Shown piece by piece: positions 20,194-30,790 of a stretch of 64,000 nucleotides of DNA. Origin of the DNA: Clusia tigrina (Eukaryota; Arthropoda; Insecta; Diptera; Clusiidae); contig OV050031.1 in NCBI GenBank assembly GCA_920105625.2, forward strand, positions 131,642,514 through 131,706,513, in the 5' to 3' direction. The translations under genes were made by a program, and so were the position numbers. How positions within the stretch are numbered: position 1 is the stretch's first letter; every line of letters starts with the position of its first letter. The notes beneath the pieces were generated by a model. That model did no database searches. It saw only the letters and a program-made list of their open reading frames with translations, and was not told the DNA's origin.

Positions 20194-20667
20194 TGTTGCG
20201 CAGAAACCTTTATTTAATTTGTGGCCCAAACTAGCGCTCTAAAAAAATTAAACTGTTCGTATGCGTCTCTTATTTTCAACTGATTTTTATTATACAAAGT
20301 AATTTGTCACCAGACCACCAAATGCAAAACAAAAACGGAAAGCATTTACTTTAAGCAGCGACTGCAAACGGGAATAACAATAACAAAGCAGTGGCTGAAT
20401 GAGCTATTGGAAGTAAATTCTTGCAACTGTGCTGCTGTTGTTGTTATTATTCTTTCTCTCATCGAAGATGAGACCAAGAGCAACAACAACACACATACAT
20501 ACTGGTCAAACGAAGAAGTAATAACCGTATGTATATACGTATGTTGTTGTTTCTTAAACAAAATATACAAACACTAGTAGGGTGGCCCGGAATGGCGAAA
20601 TACAAATTAATATTAAATAATTTAAAATTTATGATAATAAATATGTATGGAGCGATCTTATCCAACA
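20194..20667 (-). repeat. BEL 3' LTR
   Basis: On the plus strand it starts TGTTGCGCAG and ends CTTATCCAACA. The polypurine tract (read on the minus strand, ACGGGGGGAGCA) lies at about 20668-20680, next to it. Confidence 0.9.
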
Positions 20668-20692
20668 TGCTCCCCCCGTTGAAGCTCTTGGT

Positions 20693-23600
20693 TCAACCAT
20701 CATTTGAAGAGGGTAAGGGAGCCACCTTTTGTATTGGACGACGAAATGAGCCAGATTTTGATTTTAACTCAACCACTCGAACTCGTCCATCAGAGCCGGC
20801 GATAGTTTTGGTTACTCGAGCCAATAACCATTGTTGCGGGGGAGTGTAGTCCTCATTAATTACGACTAGTTGCCCTTCCGTGATGTTAGGTTGTATGTAG
20901 TACCATTTTGAGCGTTGCTGCAGCGATGAAATGTAATCACGGGACCACAAATGCCAAAACTGTTGCTTTAAAAAAGAAATACGTTGCCAACGGTTGAGCG
21001 ACGTTTGTTTGGTAGCATCAAAGGTTTGATCTGGTAAAGCGACTAGTGATGAGCCAATGAGCAAATGGCCTGGTGTGAGCGCTTCGCCATCATTAGGGTC
21101 ATCTGACAGAGGGCAAATTGGGCGTGAATTCAAAATTGCTTCGACTTCGATGATAAGGGTCTGCAATTCTTCAAAAGTGAGGTAGGCTTGGGTAACATTT
21201 TTTACGAGGAGCGTTTTTACAGATTTCACGGCAGCCTCCCATAGGCCACCGAAGTGTGGAGCACGAGGGGCTATAAAACAAAATTGAAATCCGGTTTATG
21301 ATGAATATGTTCGTATTTCGTGAGCTATTGTTTCACTAAAAAACAACTGCGTGTAGCTTATTGTGAGCTCCAACAAAATTAGTTGCGTTATCGCAATAAA
21401 GCTTCTGTGGTATTCCTCTGCGACCAACGAAACGTTTGGGGCACAAAATGAAGTTGTTGGTGGACAAGTCTGACACCAGTTCCAGATGCGTTGCCTTTGA
21501 ACTAAAACAAACAAAAACAGCAATATAAGTTTTGTATGGAACTTTACCTCGAATACGATAAGACGTTAGAAAAGGGCCACAAAAATCCACGCCAGTAATT
21601 ATGAACGGACGTTGAGCTCTGAAGCGGTCAGCTGGCAAATTACCCATGATTTGCTCTAGCAATTTCGGTTTATAACGAAAGCAGTGAACGCAGTCACGAA
21701 CAACTTTTCTAACCACGTCTCTAGCGTTGATTATCCAGACTTTCTGACGCAAGATGCCCAGTAAAACCTTTGGACCTGCATGCAAATGACTTCGATGCAA
21801 CTGTTCAATATATAATTTCACGAACCGATGGTTTTTGGGCAACAAAACTGGAAACCGTGCGTCGTACGGAATTGGAGCATTTGATAATCGTCCACCAACT
21901 CGAATTAAATTGACGAAGCCGCTGCCAACATTGGTTTCATGGAGAAATGGGGATAGTTTCTGCAGCGATGGATGAACAATTCTTCCTTTAGCCATTGCAT
22001 TCAAGTCATCTGCAAAGGAATATCGCTGAATGTGAGCAACGATTCGAAAAAAAGTGTGGTCTAGTTCGATAGGTTGAAGATGAACAAGATCCTGGGCCTT
22101 TAATGAACGGTTTACTGGGCATCTGTTGAATAAACGGAAAATATAAGCAATAATTCGAATAATTTTAATATATGATGAATGCTTATCGATAACGCCTTCT
22201 ATGATGCTTGATGTGACGTCAGAATATTTAAAAACAGCTGCCTTTCTGCGTTCTAATGGGCTAATGGATGTGTCTTCTTCAGTAGGTGGCCAATTTGAAT
22301 TGTGTTCCTGAAGAAAAGTTGGACCTCTGAACCAAATTGTATGGGGCAAATCCTGGGCACTGCAACCCCGGGAAACGATATCCGCTGGGTTGCTTTTCGA
22401 AGGAACATGTCTCCAAAAAATACCTCTAGTGTTTTCTTGTAGTTCTTAGACTCGATTAGCGACGAAACATTGTAAAGTTGATGAATGTAGTTTGAGCCAT
22501 TGTAGGACTATTTTCGAGTCTGTCCAAAAATAGATTGATGAAACGAATTTTTCAATTTTTGGTTTGATTTTGTGCCATGTTTGGCTTAACAAAACAGCGG
22601 CATATAATTCGAGGCGAGGAAGCGATTGGGCCTTGATAGGAGCAACCTTGGATTTGGCGATCAAAAGAGAAGTTTTGTAAACACCATCAAAGCAAACGCG
22701 ATAGTAAATACAACAACCGTATGCTCGTTGAGAGGCGTCTGCGAAACCATGAATTTCTTCTCGGTGTGCTAGGGTAGTAAGCACATATCGAGGTACCTCA
22801 ATTTTGTCCATATTTTCGAGGTCTTCTTGAATTTGTAGCCAAAGTGATTTAAGGGGATTACTGATGATATCATCCCAGTTACAATTTTGGATCCACATTT
22901 CCTGGAGTAGAATTTTGGCCCGAACAACAACTGGACTCAAAAGTCCAAGTAAGTCGTAAATTTTTGCAACGACTGACAAAATGGATCTCTTCGTGGGGGC
23001 GACAACCTTGGGCAACTGGAATCGAAAACAAAACATATCAATTTTTGGTTTCCAAGACATACCTAATGTTTTGGTGACGTCATCCTCAGCCATTTTAAAT
23101 TGAATTTCGTGATCTTGCGTGTTGCTGATGTTGACATAGTTGCTGTTCCATTTTGCTAACTCCAGACCATGTAGTTCCAGTATTTTCACAAGTTCGTGTT
23201 TATTTTTTAGCAACGTTTCCACGTCGTTCGATCCAGTAAGAACGTCATCGACATAGAGGTCATCACGAAGAACTTGCGAGCCAAGCAGATAAGAGCTACC
23301 ATATTTTTCTGCAAGGAAAATTAAACTACGGATTGCTAGAAATGGAGCCGACGATAAGCCATAGGTGACAGTGATCAGCTGAAACACTTTTAATTCTTCT
23401 TCTTTGTTGCTTCTCCACAATATGAACTGATACTTAACATCACGCTCATCGTCGAATTGGCGACACATTTTGGCTATGTCAGCGGTGAGAGCAAATTTAT
23501 TTAAGCGAAACGAAAAGAGCGTTGTGATAAGGTCCTGCTGAATCGTAGGGCCTACCATGAGTATATCATTCAACGAATGATTCGACGAAGTTTGAGCCGA

Positions 23601-23870
23601 CGCATCAAAAACGACTCTTATTTTTGTTGTAGTACTTTGTGGCCGAAGAACACAATGATGTGGAATGAAATAATTCGGGCCACTCAACGACTTAGTGTAG
23701 GGCGACATGTGTCCAAGCGATAAATATTCGTCCATAAACTCGACGTACATTGATTTTAGAGTTGCATCACGTTCCAATCGTCTTTCGAGCGACAGAAAAC
23801 GTCTACGAGCCATTTCAAATGAGTCTCCTAATATTTCGGGCGACTTCTTGAACGGCAAACGAACTTAAAT
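20693..23870 (-). pseudogene. pol: BEL RT-RNase H-integrase (broken)
   Basis: Reading leftward from about 23870, a TAA just upstream of MPFKKSPEIL separates it from gag-protease. RT is at 23858-22900, with VVFDASAQTSSNHSLND and the active site DDLYVDDVLTG; RNase H has FADASQRAYGCC. An in-frame TAA at 22448-22446 interrupts before integrase, which continues in the same frame from 22349 with a zinc region (CVHCFRYKP), Asp in GVDFCGPF and Asp in YCDNATNFVGA. A frameshift near 21340 precedes the Glu segment (about 21250) and the C-terminal part (21229-20693, IEVEAILNSRP to TPGHLLIGS). Confidence 0.88.
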
Positions 23871-23884
23871 TCTGTTGGTTTGAT

Positions 23885-25855
23885 CTATACGCACGTTTTC
23901 CATAAAGTGACGTTCGCATTCTTCTTCTTCCGGTGAATATTTTGCTGGAGAATTAGCGTACTCCTCAACTTCCCAAAACTTGGCCACAATGAAGTCAATG
24001 TTTGAAGAACTAGTAGCGAGATTGCAGGTGGGCAATAAAGTCCTGCTCCCGCGTTAAAAGTTCCACCAACTATCCAGCCAAAAACTGTATTGGTGAGACA
24101 CGGCATACCTTCTCCCAAGGAAATTCGGTTATCGAGCAACAAATCGAAAAATATTTCGGTACTGATTAACAGATCAATATGTTGTGGTTTGTAAAACAAA
24201 GGATCTGCTAGTTCTAGAGTTTGTGGTATTTTCCAATGATATGTTTGAATGGACTCACCAGGCTGCCGGGCTGATATTGATTTAATAACTGCAAAAGTAG
24301 AGGACCACTGGAATGAACTCACACGAGACTTTACTGTAGGGCAAACCGATGATTTAATATTTGTGCGTACTTCGCCAATTCCAGAAACTTCTTGATAATA
24401 CGGCTGAGACTTCAATCGGAATCTTTTTGCAGTTTCCTCCGACATGAAATTAATTTCGGAACACGAATCAAGCAGAGCCCTTACCGGATGAAAGTTGCCA
24501 CTGGAATCCTTCAAAAGAACAACAGCAGTGGGGATGAGCGCCCATTTAAATGAGCGGACTACGAATGAGACTGGGTTGGTTTGATTTCCAAAAGACGTTT
24601 GAGGTTGAACTTGTGATGTTGAATTATCAGCTTGCGCAGAACCAGAATATTTGTGCAACAGAGTATGATGCAGAGAGTGGCATACACGACAGCGGGATTT
24701 CGATAAGCATTTCGACACCATATGACCTTTACGGAGACAATTGATGCAGCAATTATTACCTTTTATAAAATTAAATCTTTCGGAAACAGCAATCGATGAA
24801 AACGATGAACATGTTGATATATTGTGGTCCGAAGAGCTACAGTATGCGCAATTCGAGTTTGAGTTTACAAAGTTATGAGACGACTTGGAGGTGTTTGACT
24901 TTGGGATTTCACCTTTGGATTTGTCACGTACTTCAACCCTTTTTCCATGACTTTCCAAAAACTGACAGCGATGGCTTAAAACATCATAGCAGGTATCCCA
25001 CGAAGGCAACGATTTGAACTCTTGTTTTTCATCATAGCTCATTTTAGAATCAGCGTCCAATTTTGATAAAACAATATGAGTCAAAAGTCCATTAAGAACA
25101 TCCATCTCTGACCCGAGCGATAGAAGCGAACCACGAATTGCTGCAACAGTATCAATGATGTTTCGTAATGAATTACTGTCACCCTTGGACATCGGAGTAA
25201 TATTGAACAACGTAGAAATATGCTCTAGAAATGTGAGCACCTTGTTATCGTATCGGCTCTCCAGCCTCTCTCGCGCCTTTGGGTAATTCTCCTCGGTTAC
25301 CTGGAATGGTTCCACAACCGCTAAAGCTGGACCCGACAAACAATTTAATAAGTGATTAAATTTGTCGACGTCAGTTATCGAAGAATTTTCATGTACCATG
25401 TTGTTAAATGTGGTGATGAAATGTTTGTAATCACCATATTTTCCATCGAACTTGGGCAACTTAAGCGAAGGCAAACGAGTATGATGTGGGGTACAAGGAA
25501 CTGAAGCGTTGAGTAATGTTTGATCCAATTGTATAGAGCCACGTCGTTTGTTCAGTAAACCCATTATTTTTGCCTTAGCAACAATAAAAAGTTATTCCAA
25601 ATCACTCCTTGCAACATCGGTAGGGCTAAGTTTTTCGATTTGCCCTTGAATGTGACATAACTGTTTAAAATACGACTCCAAAATTTGAAGCCGACATTCC
25701 AAAATGGTGGAGTCAGCCTTGTCGCCATCTTTATCTACCTTTTTTTGAATATTGGTGATGTTTCTCTTCATGTTGCTGCGTTGTTGTTTTAGCATTGCCA
25801 ACTCTGAGTTGGGAGCAGCAGCCTCTATTACACCATCAGCATTGTTGGTGGCCAT
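23885..25855 (-). pseudogene. gag: BEL gag-protease (one in-frame stop, frameshift at the end)
   Basis: ATG at 25855 begins MATNNADGVIE, a helical N-terminal segment that ends at TAA 25594-25592. The same frame reopens at once (25564, MGLLNKRRGS) and runs to 23885, so a single stop splits Gag. The core is LPSLKLPKFDGKYGDYKHF, usual for BEL. Zinc knuckles are CAYCSSSDHNISTC, CINCLRKGHMVSKC and CRVCHSLHHTLLH. The protease site reads LLDSCSEINF, with Cys where Gly is usual after DS. The frame shifts near 24040, making the last ~45 residues nonsense. Confidence 0.85.
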
Positions 25856-26336
25856 TGTCCGTCACAAATGGAGCGACAGTATATAATCAGTTATATTAAA
25901 ACTAACGGACAACGGTTGTATATGACGCTTTAAAGTTATGTACAACTTTCGAAACAAACTTGAGAAATTTTGAAAGTATTATGAACCACTAACGACGATA
26001 AAAGTTTCCGCTTAAAAAATTACCAATTGTAATTTTCTTTTACAAATATTCGGTCGGCTGTAATAAGTTCTAGCCCAAAATCTCCGTGATAACAGCAATT
26101 GATAAGCGCAATAAAAGAGCAACAAATTTGAACTTACGACGCACCACACTTGGCTCCAATAAAATTTGTCACTATACTCGACAAATTTGTAATAATTAAT
26201 GTGCAGCACCGACGACAACCCAATAAAATTTGTCCTCCTTATCGTAGCTCGATGAAGAAAAAAAACCAAAAAAATAATCACTGCTTGCGGCTGACGGATT
26301 AACTGGTAATCTCTGTATCAATTCTTATTACAGACC
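25856..26336 (-). other. BEL 5' untranslated leader
   Basis: AT-rich, no supported gene. It lies between the PBS and the gag start. The 89-codon open frame here has no recognisable features. Confidence 0.6.
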
Positions 26337-26354
26337 GTCCTGCCACGGTCGCCA
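26337..26354 (-). promoter_or_regulatory. BEL primer-binding site
   Basis: On the minus strand, TGGCGACCGTGGCAGGAC starts three bases after the 5' LTR end. It resembles the tRNA-Arg type PBS of some insect LTR elements; the tRNA identity is tentative. Confidence 0.6.
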
Positions 26355-26357
26355 AAA

Positions 26358-26831
26358 TGTTGCGCAGAAACCTTTATTTAATTTGTGGCCCAAACTAGCG
26401 CTCTAAAAAAATTAAACTGTTCGTATGCGTCTCTTATTTTCAACTGATTTTTATTATACAAAGTAATTTGTCACCAGACCACCAAATGCAAAACAAAAAC
26501 GGAAAGCATTTACTTTAAGCAGCGACTGCAAACGGGAATAACAATAACAAAGCAGTGGCTGAATGAGCTATTGGAAGTAAATTCTTGCAACTGTGCTGCT
26601 GTTGTTGTTATTATTCTTTCTCTCATCGAAGATGAGACCAAGAGCAACAACAACACACATACATACTGGTCAAACGAAGAACTAATAACCGTATGTATAT
26701 ACGTATGTTGTTGTTTCTTAAACAAAATATACAAACACTATTAGGGTGGCCCGGAATGGCGAAATACAAATTAACATTAAATAATTTAAAATTTATGATA
26801 ATAACTATGTATGGAGCGATCTTATCCAACA
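26358..26831 (-). repeat. BEL 5' LTR
   Basis: 474 bp, about four mismatches to the other LTR (for example near 26682 and 26741), so it is a fairly recent insertion compared with the decay of the host Helitron. Confidence 0.9.
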
Positions 26832-26836
26832 AACAG

Positions 26837-28262
26837 TGTTCAAGACAGAGACCTGGTGCGAGAACAGCACTTCGATGTCAACCAGCAACAACAATATGTG
26901 GAAACTCAAACAAGACGGTTGGTTGATTATCAAAAAACTGCTTACGCAAAAATCATGCAACGGGTAACAAACGGAAATGGCGGACTTTTTTCCTCGATGC
27001 ACCAGGAGGAACAGGCAAAACATTCCTCATCAATTTAATATTGGCGTCGGTTCGAATGCAGAATTGGATTGCACTCGCAGTTGCATCATCGGGAATTGCA
27101 TCAACGCTATTTACCGGCGGACGCACTGCACACTCAGCACTGAAACTTCCATTGAATTTGAACCAGGCAGAAACACCAACTTGCAACATCAGCAAAAACT
27201 CCGGCATGGCCACAATCCTTAAAACGTGCAAAATTATCATTTGGGACGAATGCACAATGGCCCATAAGAAATTGCTCGAGCGCTTGACCGGTCGTGATTT
27301 TCGAGGAAACAACCAACCGATGGGAGGCGCTCTTATTCTTCTTGCTGGTGATTTCCGCCAAACTTTGCCAGTTATTCCGCAGATGAGTTGAACGCATGCT
27401 TGAAAGCTTCATATCTTTGGAACCGTGTCGAGAAAGTCACGCTATCGACGAACATGCGTGTGCATTTGTTGCAAGACCCGTCTGACCAAACATTCTCAAA
27501 ACAACTTTTGGACATCGGAAATGGAAAATTTCCAATTGATCGCGCCACGAACGAGATTTCGTTCCCGCCTAACTTCTGTCAAATGCAAATGAATATTCAA
27601 GCCGTTGTCAACAAGGTATTCCCAAGTCTAATAACCGCCTACAAAAATCCGGATTGGCTGTGCGAACGTGCAATTTTGGCACCAAAAAGTGATGATGTCA
27701 ACAAGCTCAATGAGCAATTGAAACTGCCCGTTAAAATAATCAAATACAAATCGATCGACACAGTAATGGATGAAGAACAAGCCAATTATCCCACTGAATT
27801 TTTGAATTCATTAGAACCACCTGGAATGCCACCGCATGTACTAACGTTAAAGGTTGGATCACCGGTAATTCTTATTCGCAACTTAAACGCACCAAAGTTA
27901 TGCAACGGAACCAGATTGACCATCAAAAACTGTTCACCAAATTTAATCGAGGCAACAATCATCGGTGGCAAATTCAAAGGCGAAGACGTACTTATTCCAC
28001 GAATTCCGATGAATTCCAACGATTTACCATTCCAATTCAAGCGGCTCCAATTCCCTTTGCGTCTTGCCTTTGCTATTACCATAAACAAAGCACAAGGCCA
28101 ATCATTAACTATTGCTGGCTAAATTTTGGAAAATTCATGTTTTTCACACGGACAGTTGTATGTGGCTTGCTCCCGAGTTGGCACGCCAAAAAATTTATAC
28201 GTTTTTACACCAAATAAAAAAAACAAAAAACATTGTTTATCCGCTGTCCTTAAGCTGAAGTA
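26837..28262 (+). pseudogene. Helitron PIF1-type helicase remnant
   Basis: It continues from Rep after the BEL insertion (VQDRDLVREQHFD). A one-base loss in a T run near 26987 precedes Walker A (LDAPGGTGKTFLINL). Walker B is IIIWDECTM, followed by LILLAGDFRQTLPVI. A second break lies at about 27388. C-terminal motifs are GSPVILIRNLN and FAITINKAQGQS, the latter followed by a TAA at 28120-28122; the frame continues past it with SHGQLYVACSRVG to a final stop near 28262. The helicase would unwind DNA during rolling-circle transposition. Three lesions make it inactive. Confidence 0.88.
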
Positions 28263-28486
28263 ATAAATAAATATAATTTTCAATTTGCCTTAAATACATG
28301 TGTTTCTTTTTTGATTCAGCCCATATCTACACCATATGTAAGTTATTCTGTGAAAAAACTTTATGATAGGTATTCCATGGATTTTTATTTAAAGGCCGTA
28401 AATTTCGTTAAAAGCTCTATTTAAATCGTGTGGTAATACAACACTAATGTTTGCTTAGGGCCAGCAACGCGGACCGGGTCAGCTAG
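28263..28486 (+). other. Helitron 3' end region and CTAG terminus
   Basis: Non-coding AT-rich sequence, then a GC-rich tail (CAGCAACGCGGACCGG) ending in CTAG at 28483-28486. This matches the CTRR-type 3' terminus of Helitrons, with host T following. No clean stem-loop was found just before it. Confidence 0.7.
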
Positions 28487-28503
28487 TAATAATATAAAAA
28501 AAA

Positions 28504-28538
28504 TGTTTGTCTCTGCTCCAACGCAAAATTCGAATCAC
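28504..28538 (+). repeat. Element D 5' LTR stub
   Basis: About 35 bases align with 32577-32611 with a few differences; similarity stops abruptly at the deletion junction. It lies 17 bases from the Helitron 3' end. Confidence 0.7.
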
Positions 28539-28539
28539 A

Positions 28540-29834
28540 ACATTCGTAAGAGAGCCTACCGTGGAGTTGCATAGCTATACCAGTGCCATAGAAAAACCAC
28601 TCACCACTTCATTAGTGTCCCCGGTCAATCGTGCGGGCGTGAAACATGTGCTGCTGAGAACTGTCGTCTTAAAAGTCAATGACTTCCGTGGCAATGAATT
28701 TCAATGCCCTGCAATTTTTGACGGCGGTTCGCAGACAAACTACATTACGGACAGATTGGCAAAGAAGCTCGGATTACCAACACAATACAATCCGCAGTAC
28801 TTTGATGGAATTGGGGAAATTCAACAACGCGCTACTCACTGAGCCAACATTAAACTTGAGTCACGATTGACTAGTTACTCAGCCCGAATTGAAGTTGTCA
28901 TACTGCCAAAAATTACACATCCACTGCCAACACAGAGTTTCGACGTGACAGCCTGGCCTATTCCTAAAAATATTCAATTGGGTGATCCGGAGTTTAATCG
29001 ATCAGGTCCAATTGACATTATTATAGGCAGCGAATGTTATCTTGAATTGCTAGTAGTCGGCCAAATCAAATTGGGAACTCCCCATATTGCAAAACACCGT
29101 GCTCGGATGGGTGCTTGGGGGACACATCACAGTTCCATCAACAGCTGACACTACGTTCTGCGGTATTGGAGTTACGAATGAAGATGAATCATTAACCCAA
29201 CAGCTCGAGCGTTTCTGGCAGCTAGAAGAATTTGACACCAACAGCCAGCCGCTAACAGCAATAGAAAGAACTTGTGAAGCATTTTTCAACCAAACGGTGT
29301 GTCGAGCAGCGAACGGACAGTTCGTTGTGCGCTTGCCTTTCGTTGATAGCGCAAGCCCTCTTGGAAACTCGAAAGCTATCGCATTACAATGCTTTTACGC
29401 CATCGAACGTAAATTGCAAAGAAACCCCGTCATCAAAATGCAGTATACGGCCTTCATGGAGGAATACCTGCGGCTAGGTCACATGGAAGAAGTTAGCGGA
29501 AGCATAAACCAACTCCACTACTTCTTACCTCACCTCTGCGTTCTGAAGCCAGACAGCACCACCGCAAAGTTGCGGGTCGTGTTCGACGCATCAATGAAGA
29601 CGTCAACAAATGTATCATTGAAGAATGTGCTACTACCAGGTCCAAAACTTCCAGAAGACTTATTTGCGGTTCTTTTGAGATTTCGAGTACGCAGATATGT
29701 TTTTACAGCAGATATCGAGAAAATATACAAACAAATTATCGTGAACGAAGCTGGCCGCAAGCATCAACTAATCTTGTGGAGGAACACGCCAAGCGAACGT
29801 CTGAAAAGTTACCAATTAAACACAGTCACCACAT
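28540..29834 (+). pseudogene. pol: Element D protease and RT N-terminal part
   Basis: The protease motif is AIFDGGSQTNYITDRLAKKL (D-G-G instead of the usual D-S/T-G). After a stop near 28842 the next piece reads in other frames (28867-29148, then 29087 onward with VLGWVLGGHI). RT fingers and the start of the palm are present: RVVFDASMKTSTNVSLKN, FTADIEKIYKQI and YQLNTVT. The segment that should hold the YVDD active site is deleted, so RT is dead. Several frame changes. Confidence 0.8.
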
Positions 29835-30790
29835 TTGGCGATAAAATGTCTACGCATATTAGCCAAGGAACACGGAGCTGTTATTTCTGCAAGTTCGATA
29901 AAAACAGATGGATCTGTGAGCGTTGAGCTGTTGTGTTCTAGATCAAAGACTACACCACCAAAACAACAAACGCTCCCTCGGCTGGAGCTCTGTGCTGCAC
30001 GGTTAGCAGCCCAGTTATTGGACAGGGTAAAACATATTTTACAATGGACAGGCGAATGCTTTCTGTGGTCTGGCTCTGAAGTGACGCTAGCCAACGTAGA
30101 TACCAAATCACAGCTGATGAAATTCTGCGCACGCAAGGGAATCGAGTTTCATTTCGCACCTGCTAGATCGCCACATTTTGGCGGCTTATGGGAAGCAGCG
30201 GTTAAATCGGCAAAGAATATATTTTACAGAAGTTTGTCCGAGACAATTATGGTTGAAATAGAAACCATTCTTAACTCGCGGCCGCTGACTCCTATGTCAG
30301 ATGATCCACACGATTACGCAGCATTAACTCCAGGTCATTTCTTAACAGGTGCACCATTGACAAGTGTTGTCGACCAGCCCACTGAGTATCTGAACATAAA
30401 TTTATTGAAGCAGTGTGACTTAGTCACAAGGTTGAAACAGGAATTTTGGAGTCGGTGGAGTAAGGAGTATCTAATCCAACTCCAGCATCGCTACAAATGT
30501 AAGACCATGCGTCATAATTTACAGCCTGGTACCATGGTATTAATGAAGGAGGATAACTTGCCAGTTATTAAATGGCAGCTTGGTCGAGTAACTCAAACAT
30601 TTCCTGGTGCTGACGGCCTAGTGCGAGTAGCGGAAATTCGAACTTCAGCAAGCCTCACCAGAAGAGGCGTCCATTTACTCGCGCCATTCGCCATGTCTAC
30701 CGAAAGTAATCCAGTAGAACAACCTGATAAGCATCCAGCTCCAGTAGAAGAAGCCACAAATCTCAAAGACGGCATAAGTCATACACCAGC
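29835..30790 (+). pseudogene. Element D RNase H and integrase C-terminal remnants
   Basis: The frame is open. It begins in the RT tail (CLRILAKEHG), passes directly to RNase H (GAVISASSIKTDG, then TLPRLELCAARLAAQL), and after another deletion (CFLWSGSEVTLAN) jumps into integrase at the segment holding the catalytic Glu (PHFGGLWEAAVKSAK). The conserved integrase tail follows (MVEIETILNSRPLTPMSDD, ALTPGHFLTGAPL, MVLMKEDNLPVIKWQLGRV). The two integrase Asp residues are lost. Confidence 0.82.

Larger units (their letters stand above)
20194..26831 (-). mobile_element. BEL/Pao LTR retrotransposon inserted in the Helitron
   Basis: The two LTRs are 474 bp each (20194-20667 and 26358-26831), TG...CA, with about four differences seen. 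The target duplication AACAG is at 20189-20193 and 26832-26836; removing the element plus one duplication restores the Helitron reading frame exactly. Genes read on the minus strand: gag-protease, RT-RNase H, integrase. The 5-bp duplication, the gag-pol layout and the LYVDD motif in RT identify BEL/Pao. Frameshifts and stops make it inactive. Confidence 0.93.
17174..28486 (+). mobile_element. Helitron, interrupted by a mariner and a BEL/Pao element
   Basis: The 5' end is TC at 17174-17175 and continues after the mariner with a TATATATAAAAC stretch and CCGATTTTGATGAAATTTTC, typical of insect Helitron 5' ends. The 3' end is CTAG at 28483-28486, followed by T, in a GC-rich tail (CGGACCGGGTCAGCTAG). 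The left neighbour is A and the right neighbour T, the A/T insertion site of Helitrons, with no target duplication. Inside are Rep (HUH) and PIF1-type helicase remnants on the + strand. Without the nested mariner and BEL the Helitron is about 3.7 kb, shortened by internal deletions. Confidence 0.85.

Noticed and set aside
28487..28503. Target duplication for element D using the A run next to the 5' LTR stub
   Set aside because: No matching AAAAA follows any plausible LTR end near 32966, so I could not confirm the right boundary.
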